This document shows, in pieces, positions 17,601-24,487 of a DNA stretch of 64,000 bases. Both the position numbers and the translations under genes were made by a program. Location: the NCBI GenBank assembly GCA_035713725.1, contig DASTMZ010000078.1, forward strand, positions 1 to 64,000. Reading direction: 5' to 3'. The notes under the pieces are model-generated. The model saw only the letters and a program-made list of their open reading frames with translations. It ran no database searches and had not been told where the DNA came from. This DNA is from DASQPR01 sp035713725. Its GTDB lineage: Bacteria > Actinomycetota > Actinomycetes > Mycobacteriales > Micromonosporaceae. Position 1 is the first letter of the stretch; the number at the start of each line of letters is the position of its first letter.

Positions 17601-18123
17601 TTCCTTCGATGCCAACGTTTCCGATCGTGGTACCGAGCTTGACGGTTTGGACGTCGGCTCTGGTCAGGACGGCTCCGGCTACGTAGGTGAACAGGTTGAC
17701 CTGGCGGTCGCGTTCCTCGCCGAGGACGAACTTGCCACCGCCGACGTACGTGATGGCCTCGGTGTCGAAGAACGTTGTGCCCTGCGGGCTGTCGCCCGGC
17801 GCCAGCGTCATCGAGTCGATCAGCTGCCCGGACTTCGAGACCTGCACGACTGACGTACCACCGTCGCCGACGACGAAGAGCGTGTCGGTATCCCAGTCGT
17901 ACGTTACCGAGGACGCCTCCTGAGCCAGCAAGCTATTGACCGGTGGTGCAGTGCGGGTCGGCTCCGGCAGGTCGTAGCGACCGACAAGCTGGTACTGCGA
18001 AAGGTCGACACCGGTGCTCGGCACGTCCGCCGGCGCGGCATCCGGCACGACGAGAAGAAGCGTCCCGACCAGCGCCGCCGCCACACCGCACATGCCGACC
18101 CGCTTGCGAACCGCTGCAGTCAC
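14674..18123 (-). CDS. Large secreted multidomain protein: SdiA-regulated-type propeller, three lamin-tail domains, Ig-like modules
   Basis: This 1149-residue protein starts with a Sec signal peptide (about 1-32). Residues 42-327 form a beta-propeller like the SdiA-regulated/esterase-like family (SSVTYDWDTDTLFVVGDGG, FFDTEAITYVGGGKFVLGEE, LLIISQESGKIENID, THEGLTMDRDGYLYTVNEDGG). Three lamin-tail domains of about 190 residues follow from roughly 338, 531 and 722. Each opens with SE(A/V)APWGSG and contains DWFE(L/V)TN and GWKMDD, and proline-rich linkers separate them. Two Ig-like segments with Cys pairs (about 905-1075) and a FIMAH-like helical C-terminus finish the protein. There is no LPxTG or transmembrane anchor. 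Lamin-tail domains occur in many secreted nucleases and phosphatases; no nuclease domain is seen here. Function is unknown, possibly adhesion or polymer binding. Confidence 0.85.
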   Translation of the reverse strand: MTAAVRKRVGMCGVAAALVGTLLLVVPDAAPADVPSTGVDLSQYQLVGRYDLPEPTRTAPPVNSLLAQEASSVTYDWDTDTLFVVGDGGTSVVQVSKSGQLIDSMTLAPGDSPQGTTFFDTEAITYVGGGKFVLGEERDRQVNLFTYVAGAVLTRADVQTVKLGTTIGNVGIEGISYDPQTSTPDSPGFIVVKEMTPESIFQTNIDFADGTATNGSPTTDESTDLFDPSLASLNDFSDVFALSNLPNLTGPDTTHLLIISQESGKIENIDRSGHVESSLTISDPTSGISVPEETHEGLTMDRDGYLYTVNEDGGGDADHPQLWVYAPPSVQPTVPRMTISEAAPWGSGTAGYGADWFELTNDSSSPVDLTGWKMDDSSNQFANAVPLAGVSTLPAGKSAVFFEDTGLDDATVTAAFSQAWFGSATPPSGFLIGHYGGSGVGLSTSGDGINVFDAAGNRVTGVSFGASPSTPPLATFDNRGGLSSSGNLVAPVVSRVSVANVNGAFLAADGAEIGSPGDVTATTPPPPPPTSVTVSEVAPWGSGNSPYAVDWFEVTNTGGSAVDLTGWKMDDSSDNIATAVAMLGVSTLPAGRSTVFFEDTGGLDDATVTAAFAQAWFGTSTLPAGFLIGHYGGSGVGLSTGGDAVTLFAASGDPVTGIAFGASPSSAPFATFDNTAGLGSTTQPLPVVSALSAVGSNGAFLAADGNEIGSPGAATVTAPPPPPVIVSEAAPWGSGNSTYAVDWFELTNTGSTAVDLAGWKMDDNSNQFANAVPLLGVSSLPAGESAVFFEDTGGLDDAAVTAAFAQAWFGSATLPSGFLIGHYGGSGVGLSTGGDAINLFDAMGNRVTGIAFAASPTSTPFATFDNTVGLGSTTLPLPVVSTLSVVGVNGAFLAADGAGIGSPDGVDRTPPTIVANASPAANANGWNNTSVTVSYTCTDAGSGVDASASDLADDVLTVSGTATGTCVDKAGNTASASYPALIDTAAPTVTYTGNAGTYGVLNNVAISCTASDSLSGIDSSTCAGANGPAWSFGAGEHTLSAQATDKAGNVGSGSTTFTVTVRAADLGALTTQFVQGSDRYRTAGPVARLVVSAVVAVATTAILEAAHAATPAARAALLRVYGQTVQALVAGQWLTSSQAATLTALANNV
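15410..17116 (-). repeat. Three tandem lamin-tail coding repeats of about 575 bp
   Basis: The same coding block occurs three times, opening near 17112, 16530 and 15955 (minus strand). Long stretches are identical at protein level, for example FLIGHYGGSGVGLST and GAFLAADG, and DNA identity is visibly high. The units differ mainly in their proline linkers. This points to recent duplication or ongoing gene conversion and may collapse in short-read assemblies. Confidence 0.8.
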
Positions 18124-18379
18124 GAGATCTCCCGCTCTCTAACACCCAAACAACCCACAGGCGCGCTGACAAAGGCGAGCTTGCCGAGGGAGCAAACGAA
18201 CATGCGGCAGCCGCGGTGATCGTGAGCCTAAGGTCGCTGGACACTCGTACGGTTGACGCCGCGGCGTCGGAATCGGGTACGGAAGGTGAACATGTCACGA
18301 CCCGCGGGTGCTCGCGTGTTCGACGGAGTGGTCGATTCACCGGCTGACCGTCCGGCGATGTGGGGCGATACTCGACCTT

Positions 18380-19426
18380 GTGCAGGACGTTGAGAAGGTG
18401 CGTGCGGCGTTTGTTGCGCCGAAGGAGTTTTGGAGTTCGCCGCTGTACCGGCACCTGTCGTCGGTGGTGGCGGGCGATCCGTTCTTGGTTGACGTGGCGG
18501 CGTCGGCGCGTTCGGGGCAGCATCCAACGTTCGCGTTCTTCGGCGCGATCCACGCCTTGCTGCTAAGCGGAGTCGAGCACGAGCTCGCCGACTACTACCC
18601 CTCGGTGCGCGGTGCGGCCGCGCTCTCGCCTGAAAGTGCGGGCGCGGCACTGAGAGCTTTCGTCGACACGTACCAGGAGCCGATTCGGCACACGTTGCAG
18701 ACGCGACTGGTGCAGACGAACCACGTACAGCGGGCATTGGGGTTGCGTCTATCGCTGGCCGCGATCCGGTCGCGTGTCGGTAGCGCGCCGGTGCATGTGC
18801 TGGAGGTTGGCTGCAGCGCCGGACTGCTGTTGCGGCAGGCGGCGTACGGCTACACGCTGGGCGGTCGACAGTTCGGGCAGCGTGATTCGCGCGTCCAACT
18901 TGCCGCCGAGTGGTTCAGCGAGACTGCGGTGCCGGATCTAGACGCATTGCCCGCCGTCGCGTCGGTGACCGGGATAGATCTCAACCCGCTCGACCCGACA
19001 AGCGACGGCGACCGCTTGTGGCTGCAGGCATTGGTGTGGCCCGAAGATACCCGCAAAGCCGAGCTGCTGCGTGCCGCGCTTGGGATCGCGGTGCGAAACC
19101 CGGCGATAGTGCTAGCTGGTGACGCAATCGATCTATGTCCAAAGTGGGCGGAAGAGATTCCGTCAGGGGCGGTGCGGGTGGTATTCCATTGCGCCACACG
19201 CATGCATGTGCCGACGGAGCGGCGCGCACGTTTCGACGCCGCGATCGAGGGCGTCGGTCACGCCGGACCGCTGTATCGCGTCGCCATCGAGGTCGACGGC
19301 CCGATGCGAACCGACCCGCACGGAACACCCATGTACGGTCTTCAGGTCACCGATCCGATCGGCACCACGACTGTTCCCTATTACGTCGAGGGCCACCTCG
19401 GCTCGGTGCTGCCGACGCTAGATTGA
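18380..19426 (+). CDS. DUF2332 family protein
   Basis: The protein matches the actinobacterial DUF2332 family: an all-helical start (WSSPLYRHLSSVVAGDP, HPTFAFFGAIHALLL), then a central VLEVGCSAGLLLRQ segment at about residue 140. That segment resembles the SAM-binding motif I of methyltransferases. Near the end it has VRVVFHCATRMHVPTERR and YYVEGHLGSVLPTLD. Biochemical function is not known to me. The start is uncertain: the frame extends up to 18308, but the N-terminus after the GTG at 18380 fits the family best. A further GTG at 18398 is possible. It is divergent from the large secreted protein and convergent with the VOC gene. Confidence 0.75.
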   Translation: MQDVEKVRAAFVAPKEFWSSPLYRHLSSVVAGDPFLVDVAASARSGQHPTFAFFGAIHALLLSGVEHELADYYPSVRGAAALSPESAGAALRAFVDTYQEPIRHTLQTRLVQTNHVQRALGLRLSLAAIRSRVGSAPVHVLEVGCSAGLLLRQAAYGYTLGGRQFGQRDSRVQLAAEWFSETAVPDLDALPAVASVTGIDLNPLDPTSDGDRLWLQALVWPEDTRKAELLRAALGIAVRNPAIVLAGDAIDLCPKWAEEIPSGAVRVVFHCATRMHVPTERRARFDAAIEGVGHAGPLYRVAIEVDGPMRTDPHGTPMYGLQVTDPIGTTTVPYYVEGHLGSVLPTLD

Positions 19427-19514
19427 CTGCGCCGCCGGGCAGGCTCGTCGGCGGAGTGCCATCGTATCGCGGGCCTACAGTCGCATCATGCTCCGCCGGA
19501 TGCGCGGCTCGTGG

Positions 19515-19952
19515 TCAACTCTTCTTTAGTTCCTCGGCGAGCATCACGATGATGCCGCTCGGGCCGCGGACATAGGTCAGCTTGTAGACGTCCTGGTAGG
19601 TCGCCACGCCGCGCAGCGGGTGGCAGCCGTGCCTCGCGGCGATCTCGAGGGCCTCGTCGATGTTGTCGACAGAGAAGGCGACACGGTGCATGCCGATCTC
19701 GTTTGGTCTGGTCGGGTTCGTCTCGACAGCATTTGGGTGGATGTACTCGAACAGCTCGAGGCGACCGTTGCCATCTGGCGTCGCAAGCATGGCGATGTTG
19801 GCGTGGTTGCCGTCGAGGCCGACGGCGGTGTCGGTCCAGTCGCCGCTGACCGTGTCGCGGCCAAGGACGGTAAGACCGAGGTCGGTGAAAAATGCGATCG
19901 TCGCTTCGAGATCTCGAACGGCGATGCCGACGTTCTCGAGCTTAATGGGCAT
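19515..19952 (-). CDS. VOC-superfamily protein (glyoxalase/epimerase-like)
   Basis: This 145-residue protein carries two beta-alpha-beta-beta-beta modules of the vicinal oxygen chelate fold. The first begins LENVGIAVRDLEATIAFFTDLG and the second MHRVAFSVDNIDEALEIAARHG. Candidate metal ligands are Glu in GRLELFEY and His in the second module; the first position is Asn/Val rather than the usual His. It could be an epimerase, a dioxygenase-like enzyme or a resistance protein; the sequence does not decide. It lies 17 bp downstream of the ScoMcrA-like gene on the same strand, so the two may be co-transcribed. Confidence 0.85.
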   Translation of the reverse strand: MPIKLENVGIAVRDLEATIAFFTDLGLTVLGRDTVSGDWTDTAVGLDGNHANIAMLATPDGNGRLELFEYIHPNAVETNPTRPNEIGMHRVAFSVDNIDEALEIAARHGCHPLRGVATYQDVYKLTYVRGPSGIIVMLAEELKKS

Positions 19953-19969
19953 ACGTCAACTATTCCCCG

Positions 19970-20263
19970 TCAGCTTCCAGCCCGTCGTCGCGGCTCGACG
20001 GTAAATCCGAGTCTTCCGAGGACCGCGACCGCTCCGGTCTTGCCGCCCTCGAAGTCACCAGAGGCAAGGCGCTGACCCGTGGCCAACTCGTACGCCGTGC
20101 CGAGGATCGCCTTCGGCGGGTAGCGGCGTTCGTCCAGCACCAGATCGTAGGTCGTGGTCGGAGCGAATCCATGCTTCGAGAAGAACGCGTCCGGCCCCAG
20201 CCGGTCATACTCCTTCGTCGCGCGTACGACATGGGTACGCGTCACGGGGTCCCACGTCACCAT
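19970..20263 (-). CDS. Stand-alone ScoMcrA-like N-terminal head domain protein
   Basis: This 97-residue protein looks like the N-terminal head domain found in ScoMcrA-type modification-dependent HNH endonucleases: AIxEYDRLGxDAFxxKxGF-like (here RATKEYDRLGPDAFFSKHGF), then LVLDERRYPPKAILGTAYEL and SGDFEGGKTGAVAVLGRLGF. No SRA or HNH part follows; the reading frame ends at a normal stop and the next gene is unrelated. I chose the ATG one codon inside a GTG because a GAGAGGA site is 8 bases upstream of it. Such orphan domains may be remnants of nucleases or independent small proteins. The domain assignment is from memory of the family pattern. Confidence 0.65.
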   Translation of the reverse strand: MVTWDPVTRTHVVRATKEYDRLGPDAFFSKHGFAPTTTYDLVLDERRYPPKAILGTAYELATGQRLASGDFEGGKTGAVAVLGRLGFTVEPRRRAGS

Positions 20264-20478
20264 CACGTCAATCCTCTCTGGGTCGTCGCGACATCATCAT
20301 TGGAAACGCGCACTTGAATCTTGCGAACGCACGTCAGTGCGGAATCTCTGCGGACTTCGCCAGACGTCGTAGATCGCGTTGCCAGCACCAGACACCCGAT
20401 TGTAGTTGGAGCGCGTGCGAATTTTGGCCGTCTGCGCGGGCATCGCGATCACGTCACCCTTGCAGGTGAGACGGGCCG

Positions 20479-21672
20479 CTATGCAGAAGCGAGCAGCGGG
20501 CCGAGGAAGGCCGGGTTGAAGAAGTCGGCCGGTGAGACGGTGGCGGCGTTGACGCTGACGAATGCGTCCATGGCGGCCTGATTGCCGTGAATCTGGGCGA
20601 TCAGCTGCTGCATTTCTGGCGGTGGCGGTTCGAGCATCGCCATGTCCGAGGTGAATTCGTAGATCGGCATCACCTGCGCGTCGCGGCGTGTGTGGTGCGC
20701 GGCCATGGCGGCGTCGAACGTCTGTCGGCTCGACCACACATCGTTCAACGCCTTGGAGACCGACTCGGCGTCGCGGAACGCGTCGAGGATGCCTTGGGCG
20801 GTGATCGGATCCTTGTTGTAGCCCGCGTCGCCGACGAGGACCCATCCAGGCCCGTACGGCTGTCGTAGGTAGCCGGGCAAGCCCGCTCCGGTGAGCCGTT
20901 CGACGCGGGTGGCGGATCGTGCCCGCTCGGCGAACTCGGGTGCCAGCTCGAGGGTGGCGAGCATGTTTTCCCATGGGTCGGCCTTGAAGGCTTCGGCTTC
21001 TGCGTGCGGCCAGCCCATGACGAGCATGGTCAGGCCGTCGTTGGTTGCGCAGGCGCCCCAGCCGCGGTACGGCCGGATGTAGATCTCGAATCCGTCGACC
21101 GGTAGATCGCGGAAGTAGGTGTAGTAGGCCCATTGCGCCTTCGGGCGGTCGGCGTATTGCTTGGCACCGACAGTTCGAGCGAGTTGCGAGTTGCGTCCGT
21201 CGGCGCCGATCACGACGCGAGTACGTTCGACGACGGCGGCACCGGATTGGTCGTGACCGCGGATACCGACGACCGCGCCGTCCTCAATGAGGTATTCGTC
21301 AACGCTGAAGCGTTCGCGGAGTTCGGCGCCGGCACGGACCGCGGCGTCGACGAGGATCTTGTCCAACACGGTACGGCGCGGCGCGTACGCCGACGAGAGG
21401 CCGTCCGCGGGGCGTGGCGTGCCGGTGATGGTGGCGGGCCCGAAGTCGAACGAATACGTCTCAATCGCCGGCGCCCCGGATGCGATCACCTCGTCCAACA
21501 GGCCCCACCGATGCAGCGCGGCAACGGCCGGCGCCTGTACGACGTGGGTGGATACGGTGTCGCTGGGGAACTCGGCCCGGTCGACGAGCAGCACTCGGTA
21601 CCCCTGTCGGGCGAGCAGCATTGCGGTCGGTGAACCGGCGCAGCGAGCTCCGACGATGATCGCGTCATACAT
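20479..21672 (-). CDS. FAD-dependent oxidoreductase (geranylgeranyl-reductase/aromatic-hydroxylase type)
   Basis: This 397-residue flavoprotein has the N-terminal FAD-binding motif DAIIVGARCAGSPTA, the mid-protein VVIGADGRNS (DG motif) and the GD motif VLVGDAGYNKDPITAQG. Together these define the group A flavin monooxygenase/geranylgeranyl reductase fold. The usual GxGxxG is here GARCAG, common in the reductase-like subgroup. Substrate is unknown. It follows the LuxR-type regulator by 80 bp on the same strand, so the regulator probably controls it. No NADPH partner protein is encoded nearby. Confidence 0.87.
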   Translation of the reverse strand: MYDAIIVGARCAGSPTAMLLARQGYRVLLVDRAEFPSDTVSTHVVQAPAVAALHRWGLLDEVIASGAPAIETYSFDFGPATITGTPRPADGLSSAYAPRRTVLDKILVDAAVRAGAELRERFSVDEYLIEDGAVVGIRGHDQSGAAVVERTRVVIGADGRNSQLARTVGAKQYADRPKAQWAYYTYFRDLPVDGFEIYIRPYRGWGACATNDGLTMLVMGWPHAEAEAFKADPWENMLATLELAPEFAERARSATRVERLTGAGLPGYLRQPYGPGWVLVGDAGYNKDPITAQGILDAFRDAESVSKALNDVWSSRQTFDAAMAAHHTRRDAQVMPIYEFTSDMAMLEPPPPEMQQLIAQIHGNQAAMDAFVSVNAATVSPADFFNPAFLGPLLASA

Positions 21673-21752
21673 CGCGACTCCCAGTGAGCGTAGGGCGAAA
21701 CGGATCGCCCGACGATCGCGCGTGATGTCGGCGCGGGGATCGGGGAACTCCC

Positions 21753-23315
21753 CTATTTACGGTCTTGTTGAGGGACACGTGCCGCGTACGCGGCGGCCTC
21801 GGCCCGGCTGTGCAGGCCGAGCTTGCCCAGTATGTTGCCGACGTGGTGCTCGACGGTCTTTCGGCTGATGAACAGCCGCTCGGCGATTTGCGGGTTGGAC
21901 AGGCCGTGCCCCAACAGGTTCAGCACCTCGGACTCGCGGCTGGTCAACACCCGGCCGGCGCGTACCGACGTGCTGACCCGTACGCCGAGCGAACGCAGCA
22001 GCGCGGTGGCCGCGTCAACATGTCGCGCGGCTCGCAGCCGTTGGAAACCGTCGAGCGCCGAGCGTGCCTCCGCCAGTGCCACCTCCGGTCGATCGGACGC
22101 GAGGGCGGTGGCCAGTTCCAGCCTCGTGCGAGCCAACTCCAGCGGCAGGTCGGCGCCGTCGAAGCCGGCAATCGCCTCATGCAGACACGACCACGCTTCG
22201 TTCGGGTGGCCTTCGGCGAGCCGGACGACGCCACGGGCTAACGCGGCCGACGCTGTCAGGTACATGCTGCGGTGGCGGGCTGCGGTGGTAGCCAGACGCT
22301 CGGCGGTTGCGCCAGCATCGGCCAACCGGCCTTCGGCCAGCTGAACGTCGACGAGCAACGCGAGCAGGCCACCGGCGGCCGCGCTTTCTGGGGGAAGTTC
22401 GGCCAGCCCGCGTGCAAGGGCATCGTCGGCGCGCGCCGTTTGTCCACGCGCCAGGTAAATGGCCGCGAATGATTGCGCCGTTTCGGCATCGACGCTCTGG
22501 TCCGCCAGGAGTTGCTCGGCCTCCTCGATGCGTCCCTGCCGTACCCGCAGGTCGGCAAGCCGCACGATCGCACCGCGGCGCAACGCCGAACGCCGGCCCA
22601 ACCCCCACAGCTGGACCGCCGTGGTGAGCGCCGCGTCCGCCTCGGGCCACCGACCGGCCGCGGTCAGTACGGCGCCGTAGTGGGTGTGGCAGAACGCCGA
22701 GACGGCGGGCAGTCGGCGGCGAGCGGCAACTGCCTCGCCGACTCGGATCCATTCGTCTGCTCGTCGTACGTCGTGCGCGTGCTCGCAAGCGGAAAACAGC
22801 TGACAGAAGATTTCCTCGACGGCGCACACGTCGTCGACTTCGTCACCCGCGACCGCGGCCAGTGCCTCGTCGAGGAGGGTCATGCCGTCCTCGGTGCGGT
22901 CCTCGTGCACGAGGCTCGCGCCGAGATAGGCCAGGGCGGTGAACTCGAGATCGGTGTCGCGACAGCGTCGCGCAACATCAATCGCGTCATGGAGCAGGGC
23001 GTGTTTGCGCGCGCGGTCGGCTTCGAACATGCCGCAATTGAGAGATACCCAGCCGGCCTCCGCCGAGTCGTCGGCGTTTCCGAGCAGTGTCTTGGCCCTC
23101 GCAAGCCAGCCGCTCATCACCGCCATATCGCCTGAGATCTGCCCGTGCATCCCGCCCAGTGTTCGCGCCATCCGCGCCGCGCCCGCTGCGTCGCCCTGCG
23201 ACCTGCAGGCGGCATAGGCGCGCTCCCAGGCCGCGAGCGCGGCCGGGAAATCCGAGTCGAAGTAGCGCGCCCGCGCCTCTGCCTCCATGGCCGCGGCCGC
23301 CCCGACAAGCTGCAT
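21753..23315 (-). CDS. LuxR-family regulator with TPR-like helical N-terminal region
   Basis: The C-terminal 60 residues are a LuxR/NarL helix-turn-helix (LTSRESEVLNLLGHGLSNPQIAERL then SRKTVEHHVGNILGKLG). The preceding 440 residues are Ala/Leu/Arg-rich repeating helical pairs resembling TPRs (for example LARGLAELPPESAAAGG). No Walker A site is present, so this is not a complete MalT/LAL-type ATPase. The open frame extends far upstream, but the ATG at 23315 follows a GGCGAGG site and starts the helical array. The 520-residue product is therefore preferred. It is divergent from the arylamine N-acetyltransferase gene and upstream of the FAD oxidoreductase; both are plausible targets. Confidence 0.82.
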   Translation of the reverse strand: MQLVGAAAAMEAEARARYFDSDFPAALAAWERAYAACRSQGDAAGAARMARTLGGMHGQISGDMAVMSGWLARAKTLLGNADDSAEAGWVSLNCGMFEADRARKHALLHDAIDVARRCRDTDLEFTALAYLGASLVHEDRTEDGMTLLDEALAAVAGDEVDDVCAVEEIFCQLFSACEHAHDVRRADEWIRVGEAVAARRRLPAVSAFCHTHYGAVLTAAGRWPEADAALTTAVQLWGLGRRSALRRGAIVRLADLRVRQGRIEEAEQLLADQSVDAETAQSFAAIYLARGQTARADDALARGLAELPPESAAAGGLLALLVDVQLAEGRLADAGATAERLATTAARHRSMYLTASAALARGVVRLAEGHPNEAWSCLHEAIAGFDGADLPLELARTRLELATALASDRPEVALAEARSALDGFQRLRAARHVDAATALLRSLGVRVSTSVRAGRVLTSRESEVLNLLGHGLSNPQIAERLFISRKTVEHHVGNILGKLGLHSRAEAAAYAARVPQQDRK

Positions 23316-23423
23316 ACCAATAGCATCCTCGCCCTGCACCGGCGCGGTCACTACCGGGTGCGGCGGGCGGCCCGACCAACACGGGCAATGACGCCGCAGA
23401 CAAGCGAAGGAACGCCACGAATA

Positions 23424-24311
23424 ATGGGGGCCATGTTCGAGTCGATGCGTCGGTTGGATCCGGATATCCAGCGGGCGTATCTCGCTCGTCTCGGTGTCGA
23501 TGCGGCGCCACCTTCGGTAGCAGGCATGCAATTGCTGGTACAGCGGCACGCTGAACGGGTGCCGTACGAAACCTTGTGGATCCACTCCGGCGAGGGCTGG
23601 AACATCGACCCGTACGAGGCCGCGACGCGTATCGCTCTCAACGGCCGCGGCGGCTACTGCTATCACATGAACGGAGCGCTGGGGCTGTTGCTCACATCGC
23701 TCGGCTACGCGGTGCGCGGCCACGTCGGAGGAGTGCACGGCCCGGAAGGCCCCAACGCCACCGTGATGGGGAACCATTTGGTCTTGACCGTCGAGCGGTC
23801 GCCGAGCGACGCAAACCCCGGCGGAGTCTGGTACGTAGACGCCGGGTTGGGCGACGCGCTCCACGGCCCTCTGCCGTTGGTGGCAGGAAAGTACCATCAG
23901 CCACCGTTTCGACTCTCCCTCGAGCGGGTCGACAAGTCGCAATGGCATCTCACTCACGACCCTGCCGGCGGGTTCGCCGGAATGACCTGGACGTCGACCA
24001 GCGCGCGCCTGGCCGACTTCGTACCCATGCATCATTGGTTGTCGACGTCGCCGGAGTCCGGGTTCGTCAAGGTGGCGATGGCCGAACGCCGCGACGCCAC
24101 TGGCGTAGATGTCATCCGCGGCCTGACGTTGAGCCGGGTCGGCACCGGCGCCCACACCGCTGAGCCCGTCACTCGGCGCGCAGACTGGTTCGACCTGCTC
24201 GCCGACAAGTTCGATCTGCGGCTGCCAAACATGACCTCGGCGACGCGCGACCGACTCTGGGCAAACGTCCTCGAAGCACACCGCCGGTGGCAAGAGTCGC
24301 AAGCCGATTAG
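23424..24311 (+). CDS. nat: Arylamine N-acetyltransferase
   Basis: The catalytic triad is complete: Cys79 in NGRGGYCYHMNG, His118 in MGNHLVL and Asp139 in WYVDAGLGD. The N-terminal segment (RAYLARLGVDAAPPSVAGMQLL, then HAERVPYETL) is also typical. The enzyme transfers acetyl or other acyl groups from CoA to arylamines, hydrazines or related acceptors in the cytoplasm. In actinobacteria some members act in natural-product amide formation. At 295 residues it is slightly longer than the usual 270-285. Two in-frame ATGs lie 9 bp apart; I took the first because it is better spaced from an AAGGAA site. It is divergent from the LuxR-type gene. Confidence 0.9.
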   Translation: MGAMFESMRRLDPDIQRAYLARLGVDAAPPSVAGMQLLVQRHAERVPYETLWIHSGEGWNIDPYEAATRIALNGRGGYCYHMNGALGLLLTSLGYAVRGHVGGVHGPEGPNATVMGNHLVLTVERSPSDANPGGVWYVDAGLGDALHGPLPLVAGKYHQPPFRLSLERVDKSQWHLTHDPAGGFAGMTWTSTSARLADFVPMHHWLSTSPESGFVKVAMAERRDATGVDVIRGLTLSRVGTGAHTAEPVTRRADWFDLLADKFDLRLPNMTSATRDRLWANVLEAHRRWQESQAD

Positions 24312-24487
24312 CGCCGCTCCCGCTCGACCAACGCACCGGCGTGTGGTGCCTTGTGCAACAGCGCCGGTCTTAATCGGTTGTGGCCGGTCGGCTCGGTGAC
24401 GACGATTTGGTGGCCCCAGGCGTGCGGTAAACGAGCACAGCCTCGATCGGTTTGTGGATTCGGCGACCGGCGGGAAGGAGACGGAGC

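Noticed and set aside
19970..20263. Complete restriction system around the ScoMcrA-like domain
   Set aside because: No nuclease, methylase or SRA domain lies nearby; neighbours are a VOC protein and a flavoprotein.
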